Counted from the first letter of the stretch, positions 34,118-42,784 are shown. The stretch: DNA of 64,000 nt from Butyricicoccus porcorum (GCF_002157465.1 NZ_NHOC01000010.1:1-64000), one strand, 5' to 3'. The notes: generated from the sequence alone by a model not told the origin. A program made the numbers and translations.

Positions 34118-34303
34118 TTATTCGACCGCACTCTGTGCATCCAAACTGGACACCAGCTGTTGCATTTCCTGTTTGGAACGGACGCTGTGTGTTTTCTGAA
34201 GAACCGCCAGCTTCTCTGATTCCGTCAGTGATTCAAATTTTTTCATAGCAGCTTCATTCTGCGCCAGTGCCATCCCGAAACCCAGGGGAAGTTCCAGTTT
34301 CAT
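34118..34303 (-). CDS. Small hypothetical protein (61 aa)
   Basis: Starts MKLELPLGFGMALAQNEAAM and continues with FESLTESEKLAVLQKTHSVRS, a helical pattern I have the impression is common in small clostridial proteins of unknown function; I cannot name a family. The ATG at 34303 follows AGAGGTGATT. It is first in a set of three small co-directional genes (34303 to 33602), which share similar GGTGAT-type ribosome binding sites. Confidence 0.65.
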   Translation of the reverse strand: MKLELPLGFGMALAQNEAAMKKFESLTESEKLAVLQKTHSVRSKQEMQQLVSSLDAQSAVE

Positions 34304-34371
34304 CACAATCACCTCTGGAACAGTTTTTGCGGAAAGATATTGCGGTATGCATCGCTGTGGAAATATAGCAA

Positions 34372-34395
34372 CCCCCCCCCGGAGTTACCGGGGGG
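34372..34395 (-). terminator. G/C-run hairpin
   Basis: CCCCCCGG (34375-34382) / CCGGGGGG (34388-34395), with a run of nine C from 34372. It lies downstream of the 34440 pseudogene; no strong T-run follows on the minus strand. Confidence 0.5.
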
Positions 34396-34439
34396 CAATT
34401 CATCATATTTCTGATATAGGGAGCCAGAGGCAGAAGAAC

Positions 34440-34792
34440 TCAACCGAAATGCTCGGCGTTATATTCATGCGCTGCCTTGAAAGCTGCCCAGATGTTTTCA
34501 GCCGGCGTATCACCGACAATGTTGTGGATGGTGTTGAAGACATAGCCGCCGCCCTTGGACAGGATATCAATGCGCTCCTTTACCTGCGCAGCAACTTCTT
34601 CCGGCGTACCGTACGGCAGCATCCGCTGCGTATCTACACCGCCGCCCCAGAATACGAGCTTATCGCCATATTTCTCTTTGAGCATTCTGCACATACATTG
34701 ATACCGGTCTGACCGGTTGCGCCGAAGTCAATCGGAACACGATCCGGCTGCTGGTGGTTGATCGCAGCAATTACTCTTTCTCTCGAAGTCAT
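34440..34792 (-). pseudogene. Uroporphyrinogen decarboxylase-family (methyltransferase-type) gene with a large internal deletion
   Basis: The start is clear: AAGGAGG, then ATG at 34792 giving MTSRERVIAAINHQQPDRVPIDFG, the usual N-terminus of UroD/MtaA-like proteins. After about 35 codons the sequence jumps, out of frame, to the family's C-terminus (LKEKYGDKLVFWGGGVDTQRML...GGGYVFNTIHNIVGDTP). Full-length members have roughly 340-380 residues, so about 230-260 codons are missing. The join lies near 34695. No functional protein is expected. Confidence 0.85.
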
Positions 34793-35204
34793 AGGGATCC
34801 TCCTTGTCTCGTTCCAGAATGTTTTGTGATATCCTGTTACTTTCTGAATCTCATTATAAACGAGCGGTATTCGGAAAAAAATGATGATACCTGCTGTTCA
34901 CTTTGGAATTCATGCTCTGTTTTATTTGGGCAAAAGAAACAAAGAATCGACTATTTTCTTCGAAAAATGTCCTCATTACCTATTCAAGTGAGCGAAAATG
35001 CTACAAGAATAGTGAAAAAAGAAGGGATGTGCTGATAAATTGCTGTGCGCCCATGACTATCATATGAATGCAGGATGCAGTCTGATGAGCCAGATCGTAC
35101 AGTCGCTCCAATGCAATACAGTAGGGAAGCGCTCTGGTACTTTTTCAGAAAGTACAGGCGAAAACGGTACGGGGAAGTCAATCGGCAATGTTGCTTTCAA
35201 ACAG
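34793..35204. other. Intergenic region without a recognisable gene
   Basis: Short open frames exist on both strands, but none has a ribosome binding site, a conserved motif or plausible composition. The base composition is more A/T-rich than the neighbours up to about 35040. Confidence 0.5.
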
Positions 35205-35978
35205 TCAGAAGAAATTGACGCCGAGGATGACTACACCGAGCAAAAGCAATACAACACCGGTTACACGGTTCAACACCTTTGGCTGCGCTTGGTTGGCTAT
35301 GGTTGCTGCAATTCTTGCCCAAACAAAAGTAAAGGCAACACACAAAATCAGTGTCAGAGCATCGGGCATTCCGCCGATTGCAAAATGGCTGACACATCCC
35401 GTAAGCGCTGTGAAGGTCATCACAAATACACTGGTTCCGACTGCACATTTTAATTCATATCCAAGCATTGTGGTCAATACAAGCAGCATCATCATGCCGC
35501 CGCCGGCACCGACAAAACCACAGATAAAACCGATGACGATGCCGCCAATGACAGATTTCACCATCCTGGTTCTTTGCGGAATTGATTCCATGGCCTCTTT
35601 GGTGGTCATAACTGGCTTTACAATAAATTTAATGCCGAGCAGCATGGTCATAAAGACGGAAAAATTGCTCATCGTTGCATTCGGCACAAGGCTTGCGACA
35701 AAGCTGCCGACCAACGTAAAGAGCAATACAAACACCATCATGATGAGTCCGTTTTTTATGTCGAGATTTTTATTTTTCTTGTAGGTATAAGCGCTGACTG
35801 CGCTTGCAAGAACATCGCTTGCCAGTGCAATGCCAACCGCCGTATACGCAGGAATACCCAGAAAAGTAATCAGCATCGGGCTGATAACAGCAGCTGCACT
35901 CATTCCGGCAAAGCCAGTGCCAATACCGGCGCCGGCACCAGCCAGAAAACAAACAAAAATTTTAATAAAGAGTTCCAT
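35205..35978 (-). CDS. Sulfite exporter TauE/SafE-family membrane protein
   Basis: 257 residues, eight or so membrane segments. The duplicated glycine-rich TauE motifs are visible (GIGTGFAGMSAAAVISPML in the first half, GFICGFVGAGGGMMMLLVLT in the second). The family exports small anionic sulfur or organic compounds, but the substrate cannot be assigned. It starts 2 bp after the stop of the MarR gene, so the two form an operon and MarR probably controls the exporter. Confidence 0.9.
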   Translation of the reverse strand: MELFIKIFVCFLAGAGAGIGTGFAGMSAAAVISPMLITFLGIPAYTAVGIALASDVLASAVSAYTYKKNKNLDIKNGLIMMVFVLLFTLVGSFVASLVPNATMSNFSVFMTMLLGIKFIVKPVMTTKEAMESIPQRTRMVKSVIGGIVIGFICGFVGAGGGMMMLLVLTTMLGYELKCAVGTSVFVMTFTALTGCVSHFAIGGMPDALTLILCVAFTFVWARIAATIANQAQPKVLNRVTGVVLLLLGVVILGVNFF

Positions 35979-35980
35979 TT

Positions 35981-36412
35981 TTAAACCTCCGGGTGGATGT
36001 TATCACGGGCATTGGTGTACATACGGGAAAACAGCGCTTTACAGAATTCAAATTCTTCGTTGGAAAATCCTCGGAACAATTGTTGTGCAAATTTCATTTG
36101 TGCTGTTTTACCGTCGTTTAAGATGTCTGCTGCCGCCTCTGTTATGGCCAGATGAACAGTCTTTCGATTGCCGTTTTGATAGGATTTTGTGATATACCGC
36201 TTGTTTTCCAACGATTTCAGCGCAGAAGAAACGTGAGATTTTGTCAGCATTCGCAATTTTACGATGTCTGAAGCAGTGTCATGCTGCGGGTTATTGTGGA
36301 GAAACATGAGAATATCAAATTCCATCTGTGTCAGGCCATATGCAGCACAGACAGGTTTTGTACACTGGATATAAAACGTGTGTATGACTTTTTGATTTTC
36401 CCAGAAAAGCAC
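35981..36412 (-). CDS. MarR-family transcriptional regulator
   Basis: 143 residues. The winged helix-turn-helix is TASDIVKLRMLTKSHVSSALKSLENKRYITKSYQNGNRKTVHLAIT. The start is a GTG at 36412 behind GGAGGTGATG. A perfect 7-bp inverted repeat sits between its -10 box and the gene (36430-36445), which suggests autorepression and control of the downstream exporter. The ligand is unknown. Confidence 0.9.
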   Translation of the reverse strand: MLFWENQKVIHTFYIQCTKPVCAAYGLTQMEFDILMFLHNNPQHDTASDIVKLRMLTKSHVSSALKSLENKRYITKSYQNGNRKTVHLAITEAAADILNDGKTAQMKFAQQLFRGFSNEEFEFCKALFSRMYTNARDNIHPEV

Positions 36413-36429
36413 ACCATCACCTCCAAAAA

Positions 36430-36473
36430 AGTTCTATTTAGAACTATTATAGCACGCAATCAAAATATTGCAA
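36430..36473 (-). promoter_or_regulatory. Promoter and operator of the marR-tauE operon
   Basis: On the minus strand TTGCAA (36473-36468), 16-bp spacer and TATAAT (36451-36446), with the inverted repeat AGTTCTA-TT-TAGAACT (36430-36445) directly downstream, where a bound repressor would block initiation. Confidence 0.75.
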
Positions 36474-36542
36474 GGTTTATCGGCTACGGAATGAGACAAT
36501 AGTTACGATTTACAGATTCAAAATTTGTTTACAAACGTAACA

Positions 36543-36600
36543 TTGACAAGTGAGAGGAAGACGACTATAATTGCTAACATAGAAAGCTAATTCCGTTAGG
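36543..36600 (+). promoter_or_regulatory. Promoter with MarR-type operator
   Basis: TTGACA (36543-36548), 17-bp spacer, TATAAT (36566-36571). It is followed by TTGCTAAC and the inverted repeat GCTAA-TTCCG-TTAGG (36586-36600). The same operator core recurs as a perfect palindrome at 37081-37103. Confidence 0.8.
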
Positions 36601-36610
36601 AGAATATGAT

Positions 36611-37033
36611 ATGGATTATACAGCTTTGGCAGAGGATCTGCTTCAGACGCGAACGAGTATGTCGCAGATGACCGTTGAGCGCCAGATGTCAAAAATGATG
36701 AAAGGGGAAATTTTTCTTCTGGGTTATCTGTCATCTCACAACAATCAAGCCTATCCAAAGGAACTCAGCAAAGGAATGAAGGTGAGTACCGCAAGAATCG
36801 CTACCATTCTCAATCATTTGGAGGAGCAACAGTTCATTACCCGCACAACAGATACACAGGATAACCGTCAGATCATTGTAACCCTGACAAAAGCCGGCAT
36901 GCAGGCTGCGCAGGAACATCGCGCGCAAATGTTGGACTATTTGGTTAAGATGCTCGAACTGCTCGGGCCAGAGGATGCCAAAGAATATGTTCGGCTTCAA
37001 AAAAAGCTGCTACAGGTTTTTCGCACAGCATGA
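36611..37033 (+). CDS. MarR-family transcriptional regulator
   Basis: 140 residues. Winged helix-turn-helix in YPKELSKGMKVSTARIATILNHLEEQQFITRTTDTQDNRQIIVTLTKAG, with helical dimerisation segments at both ends. The ATG at 36611 follows TTAGGAGAA, and the operator overlaps this ribosome binding region. The regulator gene lies between two copies of its likely operator, so it probably represses itself and the helix-turn-helix gene downstream. Confidence 0.88.
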   Translation: MDYTALAEDLLQTRTSMSQMTVERQMSKMMKGEIFLLGYLSSHNNQAYPKELSKGMKVSTARIATILNHLEEQQFITRTTDTQDNRQIIVTLTKAGMQAAQEHRAQMLDYLVKMLELLGPEDAKEYVRLQKKLLQVFRTA

Positions 37034-37042
37034 AAGAATTGC

Positions 37043-37076
37043 TGCCTACAGCTACAGGCTGTAGGCGACTCTTTTT
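37043..37076 (+). terminator. Terminator of the marR gene
   Basis: GCCTACAGC / GCTGTAGGC stem followed by GACTCTTTTT. Confidence 0.85.
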
Positions 37077-37080
37077 CCAT

Positions 37081-37103
37081 AATTGCTAATTCCGTTAGCA
37101 ATT
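37081..37103 (+). promoter_or_regulatory. Perfect MarR-type operator palindrome
   Basis: AATTGCTAA-TTCCG-TTAGCAATT, 9-bp arms with a 5-bp centre, shared with the operator at 36586-36600. It lies between the marR terminator and the next gene. Confidence 0.8.
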
Positions 37104-37177
37104 ATATAAGAACAAGCTAAAATTTACTGCACGAAGGACTGTGCAGGACAAAATAATACTATCAAAGGGTGTTTTAT

Positions 37178-37462
37178 ATGAAAAAGAACAACAGCATTGC
37201 ACAGACATTAAAAAGCCTGCGGGAAGAAGCAGGCTATTCCATTGAGCGTCTGGCTCAGTTTTTCGATGGAAACATTACCATGATTTCCGAATGGGAAAAT
37301 GGAACGAGAGAGCCGAGTATTTATGATTGCTGTGTTTTGAGCGGCCTATATAATATTTCGCTGGACAGCATGGTTGCTGCGATTTCACCGGGGGAATTGC
37401 TGCCGGAAAATATGCAGAGCGAATATGCGCATGAGTCCTGGATCAATCGTCTGGCTTGCTGA
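37178..37462 (+). CDS. XRE-family helix-turn-helix protein, possibly truncated
   Basis: 94 residues. The N-terminal ~60 residues form a Cro/CI-type helix-turn-helix (IAQTLKSLREEAGYSIERLAQ, MISEWENGTREPSIYDCCVLSGLY). The ATG at 37178 follows AAAGGGTG. After the TGA at 37460 the same frame stays open for 38 more codons of protein-like sequence (QAAGLDFLL... to ELLRKMV) up to a second TGA at 37577-37579, so the first TGA may be a recent nonsense mutation. It lies under the MarR-type operator at 37081. Confidence 0.75.
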   Translation: MKKNNSIAQTLKSLREEAGYSIERLAQFFDGNITMISEWENGTREPSIYDCCVLSGLYNISLDSMVAAISPGELLPENMQSEYAHESWINRLAC

Positions 37463-37579
37463 CAAGCAGCGGGTCTGGATTTTTTATTGAATTCCAACTC
37501 GAACCTATTGGAAACGCAGAAGCTTTCTGAGCAGTTTGAGCCAAAGGTATGTGCCGAACTGCTCAGAAAGATGGTTTGA

Positions 37580-38200
37580 AACGGATTGCAATAAGTTTGC
37601 AACAAGACAGTTCAGAACGTATGGAATCGACATGGCAAGTTCAAGCTTGAGATCGCCCAGAGGAGCAATATTATGAGTTGAACAAAATAAAAATTTTGTT
37701 CAACTGGAGATAGGGGTCTTCCGGAAAACCGGCCAAATCAGCCAAATTTTCCACGAATTGGATTTTGAAATTTTTCGTGTTTTTTGTTTGCAGTCTGCAC
37801 ATTATTTTTTCGTCACAATCCGTCTGCCGTTTTGTTTACGAATCTGTTATTCCTAAAATAAAATCAAAAAAATCCGCAGTCCGGCCATCTGTCAATTCTA
37901 AATGGATTGCCGTGAGCTGTGGATTTATAATTTTTATTTGGATTCCGAGTATTGATTTTATAGTTGCATCAAAAACTTTTTACTATGCTGACTTTGCTAT
38001 CAGGCATTTTGTGCGGCTTTGTCACGCTTTTGCCGTCATCGATTTGTTTGCCACAATTGTCCCGCGTTCCGATGCCTTTTGTCAGGTGGATTCAAACGTC
38101 TCCTTTTTAACCATATTGTATTTGTTTTCATTGTATTTTATAGGGTTTATAACAGCTTTTTTGCATAATTCTTCCGTCAGTGTTACAATCAGGTTCCTGA
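37580..38200. other. A/T-rich intergenic region with a 12-bp palindrome
   Basis: Contains the perfect hairpin GTTGAACAAAAT / ATTTTGTTCAAC (37677-37704, loop AAAA). The remainder is T-rich; the open frame it contains (37765 onward) has no ribosome binding site, runs through a terminator and looks non-coding. No gene recognised. Confidence 0.5.
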
Positions 38201-38237
38201 AAAAAAGCCGTGGTATCCAAAACCGGATACCACGGCT
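38201..38237 (-). terminator. Terminator of the 38256 gene
   Basis: AGCCGTGGTATCC / GGATACCACGGCT perfect 13-bp stem. The minus strand continues with TTTTTTTC. Confidence 0.93.
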
Positions 38238-38255
38238 CGTCTGTATGTTTTTGAA

Positions 38256-39275
38256 TCAATATTCAACCTTGACGGCCTTGCCGCTGTGGAACGAATCCGT
38301 GATCGCATACGTAACAATAGTCGCCTTCGTACCATCATATACTGTTAACTCAGGTTTGCGATCCTTTTGGATGCAATCGATGAAATCGACCATCTCAAGC
38401 AGGTAGGCTTCCGCAAAACGCTGCGGGAAGTTCTCAATGATCTCCTGCCGTGCGCCGTACTGATCGTATACCATGGTACGATCTTTCCAAGGTACATCTG
38501 CAACACGAATGTGGCCTTCGGTTCCGACGATCTCGGTCTCAGTGTGATAACCATGCGGCGCGGTGCGGCCAACATGCAGGAAAGCAACCGTACCGTTATC
38601 CAGCTTGAGCATCGCCATGCCGGTCTCTGTGTCGCCGTTTTCGGTGAATTCCGGATGCTTAAACGTCGTACCAGCCGCATAAACCTCGGTAATCTCGCCG
38701 CCCAGGAACCAACGCATAAGGTCGATGTCATGCGAAGCCGCGTCGATAAAGATACCGCCTGAAGTCTTTGAGAACTTAATGCAGCTCTCGACCAGTGCTT
38801 CCGGATCAAGACCGGTTGCTTTGACCAGATAAGGCTTACCAATCTTGTTTGCATCAATCTGCGCCTTCGCATGGGCATAAGACGGATCATAGCGGCGCAT
38901 AAAGCCAAGGAAGAACACTTTGTCCGGATGACGCTCGACGGCGGCTTCGGCACGTTTGCATTCCTCGAGCGAGCAGCCGAGCGGCTTGTCACAGAATACA
39001 TGCTTGCCGGCGTCCAAAGTATACTCGATCATCCAGCAGTGCTCAGGCGAAGACGAAACGATAGCGACAGCTTCGATGTCGGCTTCATCAATCATTTTCT
39101 TGTAGTCGGTCGTGGCGAAATCAACATTGAGGTAATCCTTCGCCCATTCCAGTTCCTTCTCATCAAGCGAACACGCGGCGACTAACTTGCATCCGGGAAT
39201 TTTGAATGCTAAATTCTCGGCATAGACAGACCCGAGACGTCCCAGACCGACAACACCAACTTTTACTTCCTTCAT
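38256..39275 (-). CDS. Gfo/Idh/MocA-family oxidoreductase, inositol-dehydrogenase-like
   Basis: 339 residues. N-terminal NAD(P) motif VGVVGLGRLGSVYAENL. The conserved lysine of the family is in GKHVFCDKPLG, and the substrate-binding aspartate/histidine motif is GGIFIDAASHDIDLMRWFLG. The overall pattern resembles myo-/scyllo-inositol 2-dehydrogenase (IolG/IolX type); the exact sugar is uncertain. It stands alone, with its own terminator, and its upstream region at 39415-39526 is very similar to that of the AraC gene at 59967, which suggests membership in that regulon. Confidence 0.85.
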   Translation of the reverse strand: MKEVKVGVVGLGRLGSVYAENLAFKIPGCKLVAACSLDEKELEWAKDYLNVDFATTDYKKMIDEADIEAVAIVSSSPEHCWMIEYTLDAGKHVFCDKPLGCSLEECKRAEAAVERHPDKVFFLGFMRRYDPSYAHAKAQIDANKIGKPYLVKATGLDPEALVESCIKFSKTSGGIFIDAASHDIDLMRWFLGGEITEVYAAGTTFKHPEFTENGDTETGMAMLKLDNGTVAFLHVGRTAPHGYHTETEIVGTEGHIRVADVPWKDRTMVYDQYGARQEIIENFPQRFAEAYLLEMVDFIDCIQKDRKPELTVYDGTKATIVTYAITDSFHSGKAVKVEY

Positions 39276-39414
39276 GATAATTCTCCTTTTCTATAAATGA
39301 GGTTGTGGAAGCCCACTGCCCTCTTTTCTCCCATTTTTCTGCCTGACATTTGTCAACAGCGAAGCATTCCGTCTTCTGTGTAGTTGTAATAAATAACAGT
39401 TCTGCATATTTTAT

Positions 39415-39526
39415 ATAAATCAAAGTTTAACTTCTCTTTTCCTTATCATATCAGGTGTATCGGCTGTTTTCCATTGCAATTATTGCGTTTGGTCTTATAA
39501 TTATTGCTGTCCGGACAGCGAATGAG
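39415..39526 (-). promoter_or_regulatory. Regulatory region shared with the 60-kb AraC gene
   Basis: Matches 60975-61085 over about 110 bp in the same orientation and at a similar distance from the gene. Shared parts are CCATTGCAATTATTGCG (39471-39487), containing the palindrome GCAATTATTGC, an ATATCAGGT-type block, and the palindrome GCTGTCCGGACAGC (39506-39519). On the minus strand a TTATAA-type -10 lies between the two palindromes. Probable operators of one regulator. Confidence 0.7.
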
Positions 39527-39588
39527 AAAGCCAAAACCGTGCGTTCAGGGAGTTCTGTTGGCTGGAAGAATGCCGGAAATTACATATG

Positions 39589-39616
39589 AAGAGCGCCTGC
39601 GGATGCAGGCGCTCTT
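39589..39616 (-). terminator. Hairpin after the helicase gene
   Basis: AAGAGCGCCTGC / GCAGGCGCTCTT perfect 12-bp stem 17 bp after the pcrA stop; only a weak T-run on the minus strand. Confidence 0.65.
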
Positions 39617-39632
39617 GCCGTGAGAATATAAA

Positions 39633-42044
39633 TCAATCCTGTTTGGTCATAAAATTCATAGCGGACTTTGCCATCAGGCGTTTTGTGCCGACCTTGTCAA
39701 ATGACACCTCGAGCAAAATATCTCCGCCCATCGGCCTGCACGACGTAATCATGCCATGGCCGAATGCTTTGTGGTCAACCTGATCTCCGGGCTTCAGATC
39801 AACTGCCGCCACACTGGACGGCTTCTTTTTGGTTGCTGTATTCGTATGAATGTTACCTGAAATATCATGTGCCCGCTTAGAGTAAAATTTCGGATTCGGC
39901 TGAAACTCCTGCTTTTCAAGAATTTCTCGCTTGGTTTCCATAATGTTGGAATCGACAAAATCCTTCGGGATTTCTTCTAAAAACCGGGACGGTCTGGAAT
40001 ATTGGGTTCTGCCATACATCATACGGCGCTCCGCACAGGTCAAATACAGCTGTTTTTTTGCGCGTGTCACAGCAACATAACACAAACGGCGTTCCTCTTC
40101 CAGATCTTCCTCCTTTTCCACTGCACGGAAGCCCGGGAAAATTCCCTCTTCCATGCCAACAAGGAACACATTCGGGAATTCCAATCCCTTTGCAGAGTGC
40201 ATTGTCATCATGACAACTGCATCGGCTTCCGCGTCCATGCGGTCAATATCCGTGAACAGTGAAACTTCTTCCATAAATCCACCCAGCGTTGGATTTTCTT
40301 CGCGTTGCGCATATTCCGCAATATTTGACTTGAGTTCCATCGTGTTTTCAATACGCCCTTGTGACTCGGAATCCCCCTTGGCTTCGAGTGCTGCAAGGTA
40401 TCCGGTGTGCTCCATGACCTGTTCATAGAACTCATCCAGCGGCATATATTCCAACATTTTTTGCAGATCGAGAATCAGATTTGCAAATTTAGTCAGTGCG
40501 GCGCTCGCACGGCCTAATTCCGGATATTCGCCTGCATGGGATACAATATCAAACAATGTCGTATTGTGCTGTTCCGCGAGAGTTGCGGCTGTTTCTACGG
40601 TTTTATTGCCGATTTTGCGCGCAGGTACATTGATAATGCGTTTCAGGCGCAGGTCATCTGCCGGGTTCAGGATAACCCACAGATACGCAAGCATATCCTT
40701 GACTTCGGCGCGGTCAAAGAAGCGCAGGCCGCTGACAATGCGGTACGGGATGCTGTTGCGTTTGAATGCAGATTCAATGTTATTGGACAGCACGTGATTG
40801 CGATACAAAATCGCGTAATCCCCCCAGCGGTTTCCCTCAGAGAAGCCGTCGAGGATGGTTTCTGCAATGTATTCCGCTTCCCCCTCCTGTGTCTCGGAAC
40901 GATGAAAGCGGATTTTTGCGCCATCTCCATTGTCTGTCCACAGCTCTTTCCCCTTTCGGCGCGCGTTGTTGCGGATCAGCTCATTGGCTGCATTCAAGAT
41001 ATTCTGTGTCGAACGATAATTCTGTTCCAGACGGATGGTCTTTGCGTTTTTGTACTGCTGCTCAAATTCCAGAATATTGGTGATTGTCGCGCCCCGGAAT
41101 TTATAAATACTCTGGTCGTCGTCACCGACCACACAGATATTTTCATAGCCGCCTGCGAGCAGGCTGATGAGCACATACTGTGCGTGGTTGGTATCCTGAT
41201 ATTCGTCTGCGAGAACATAGCGGAACTGGCGCTGATAATGCTCCAGAATGTCCGGATTTCCCTGCAACAGTTGGACGGTTTTCATAATAATATCGTCGAA
41301 ATCCATTGCATTGGATTCCTTGAGCTGCCGGGCATATTCCTTATAAATTTCTGCGACAGTCATCTGATAATAGTTGTCTCCTGCTTCCAGCTCAAACATG
41401 CGCGGCGTCTGGAGATTGTCCTTTGCACGTCCAATGGTGCTGGCAATCGTTCGGACATCAAAGACCTTGTCGTCTAACTTTTTCCCCTTGATAATTGCGG
41501 TCAACACACGTTTTTGGTCATCCGCGTCGTAAATCGTGAACGAACGGTCGTAGCCGATGGCTTCGCAGTTGCGCCGCAGGATGCGTACACAGGCGGAATG
41601 AAATGTCGATGCCCAGATATCGCGTGCAAAATCTTCGCCAACTGCGCGCTCCAGGCGCTGCTGGATTTCCTTTGCCGCCTTGTTGGTAAATGTAATGGCG
41701 AGAATCTGCCACGGGCGTGCGGGCTGGACAGCACATAGCAGCTCGGCGCGCATGCGATTTTCTTCCGTGGGATGGCGCAGGTAATCGCGCAGGAATAACA
41801 AATCGTCTTCGGTTGCGTCCTCCGGTGCAAATTCACAGGAATAACCGCGCCCAAACCGCAGGATATTGATGATGCGGTGAATTAAGACAGTGGTCTTGCC
41901 GCTGCCTGCGCCTGCGAGCACAAGCAGAGGGCCTTCGGTATGAAAAACTGCCTCACGCTGGCGGTCATTGAGCGATTCAAATTCCCGTTCAATAATCGCG
42001 CTGCGCAGTGCAGCATACTGTATGTCAAATCTTGTTTGCTCCAT
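39633..42044 (-). CDS. pcrA: UvrD/PcrA-type DNA helicase
   Basis: 803 residues, superfamily 1A helicase, full length. Motifs: Q-motif LNDRQREAVF, Walker A LAGAGSGKTTVL, Ia ITFTNKAAKEI, II LADEYQDTNHAQ, III VVGDDDQSIYKFRGA, IV LEQNYRSTQNIL, V MTMHSAKGLEFPNVFLVGMEEGIFP and VI RRLCYVAVTRAKKQLYL. A C-terminal KPGDQVDHKAFGHGMI tudor-like domain is also present. An extra ~45 residues between motifs I and Ia (RGYSCEFAPED onwards) are longer than in Bacillus PcrA. It acts in repair and removal of stalled transcription or replication complexes. The ATG at 42044 follows AAGGAG. Confidence 0.96.
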   Translation of the reverse strand: MEQTRFDIQYAALRSAIIEREFESLNDRQREAVFHTEGPLLVLAGAGSGKTTVLIHRIINILRFGRGYSCEFAPEDATEDDLLFLRDYLRHPTEENRMRAELLCAVQPARPWQILAITFTNKAAKEIQQRLERAVGEDFARDIWASTFHSACVRILRRNCEAIGYDRSFTIYDADDQKRVLTAIIKGKKLDDKVFDVRTIASTIGRAKDNLQTPRMFELEAGDNYYQMTVAEIYKEYARQLKESNAMDFDDIIMKTVQLLQGNPDILEHYQRQFRYVLADEYQDTNHAQYVLISLLAGGYENICVVGDDDQSIYKFRGATITNILEFEQQYKNAKTIRLEQNYRSTQNILNAANELIRNNARRKGKELWTDNGDGAKIRFHRSETQEGEAEYIAETILDGFSEGNRWGDYAILYRNHVLSNNIESAFKRNSIPYRIVSGLRFFDRAEVKDMLAYLWVILNPADDLRLKRIINVPARKIGNKTVETAATLAEQHNTTLFDIVSHAGEYPELGRASAALTKFANLILDLQKMLEYMPLDEFYEQVMEHTGYLAALEAKGDSESQGRIENTMELKSNIAEYAQREENPTLGGFMEEVSLFTDIDRMDAEADAVVMMTMHSAKGLEFPNVFLVGMEEGIFPGFRAVEKEEDLEEERRLCYVAVTRAKKQLYLTCAERRMMYGRTQYSRPSRFLEEIPKDFVDSNIMETKREILEKQEFQPNPKFYSKRAHDISGNIHTNTATKKKPSSVAAVDLKPGDQVDHKAFGHGMITSCRPMGGDILLEVSFDKVGTKRLMAKSAMNFMTKQD

Positions 42045-42177
42045 GATGATCTCCTTCAAAACAGCAGACTGGACTTTCAGTATAGCACAATTTTAGTGGA
42101 GGAACAAGGATGCAGCGGCCAGCCTCTTTCAAACCGCCATGCGGTTTTAAATACAAGATGACAGATTGTTGAGTTCC

Positions 42178-42206
42178 TTGTAACCTCTTCTCTGTTATGC
42201 TATAAT
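42178..42206 (+). promoter_or_regulatory. Promoter of the DUF1836 gene
   Basis: TTGTAA (42178-42183), 17-bp spacer, TATAAT (42201-42206). Confidence 0.75.
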
Positions 42207-42240
42207 AAAGAAAACAAACCGTATCACAGGGGGAAGGAAA

Positions 42241-42762
42241 ATGGATTCATTTATTCAATCAGACAAGGCACAGGAGATGCGGGAATACACACTGCCCAGA
42301 TTCCATGAACTGCCGAAAATCCAGATCTATCTGGATCAGTTGATTACTGTGCTCCAACAGATTCTCAGCCCGCTGTTTGACGCGGATACGCAGCAGTGTA
42401 TGACAGCGTCAATGATTAACAATTATGCCAAGCAGGGTGTCATCAGCCGCCCGGTCAAAAAGAAATATACCCGCGATCATATCGCCTACCTGATCTTTAT
42501 TGCTGCATCCAAGCAGGTGCTGTCGATTGACGGCATCCGCAAGCTGATTCAGATCCAGTTGGACAGCTATCCGCTTGAAGCCGCATATGATTATTTCTGC
42601 ACGGAGTTGGAGAATGCACTGCATGCTGTTTTCAACGGCGCGGAGCCGCCAGCAGACACTGCCAGTACGCAGACACAGCAGACCAAACTCATGCGCGCCG
42701 ATGTGTCTGCCATTGCGCACAAAATTTATCTTTCAAAATATCTCGAGCAATTTGCCGCATAG
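42241..42762 (+). CDS. DUF1836 domain-containing protein
   Basis: 173 residues. It matches the DUF1836 pattern: LPRFHELPKIQIYLDQLI near the N-terminus, then a MerR-like helix-turn-helix (MTASMINNYAKQGVISRPVKKKYTRDHIAYLIFI). It is probably a DNA-binding regulator, but no target is known for this family. The ATG at 42241 follows GGGGGAAGG. Monocistronic, with its own promoter and terminator. Confidence 0.88.
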   Translation: MDSFIQSDKAQEMREYTLPRFHELPKIQIYLDQLITVLQQILSPLFDADTQQCMTASMINNYAKQGVISRPVKKKYTRDHIAYLIFIAASKQVLSIDGIRKLIQIQLDSYPLEAAYDYFCTELENALHAVFNGAEPPADTASTQTQQTKLMRADVSAIAHKIYLSKYLEQFAA

Positions 42763-42784
42763 CAGGCGCAGGACTGACAACACG

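Noticed and set aside
37765-38406. T-rich open frame before the 38256 gene
   Set aside because: No ribosome binding site, Phe/Val-rich non-coding composition, and it reads through a strong terminator into an antisense gene.
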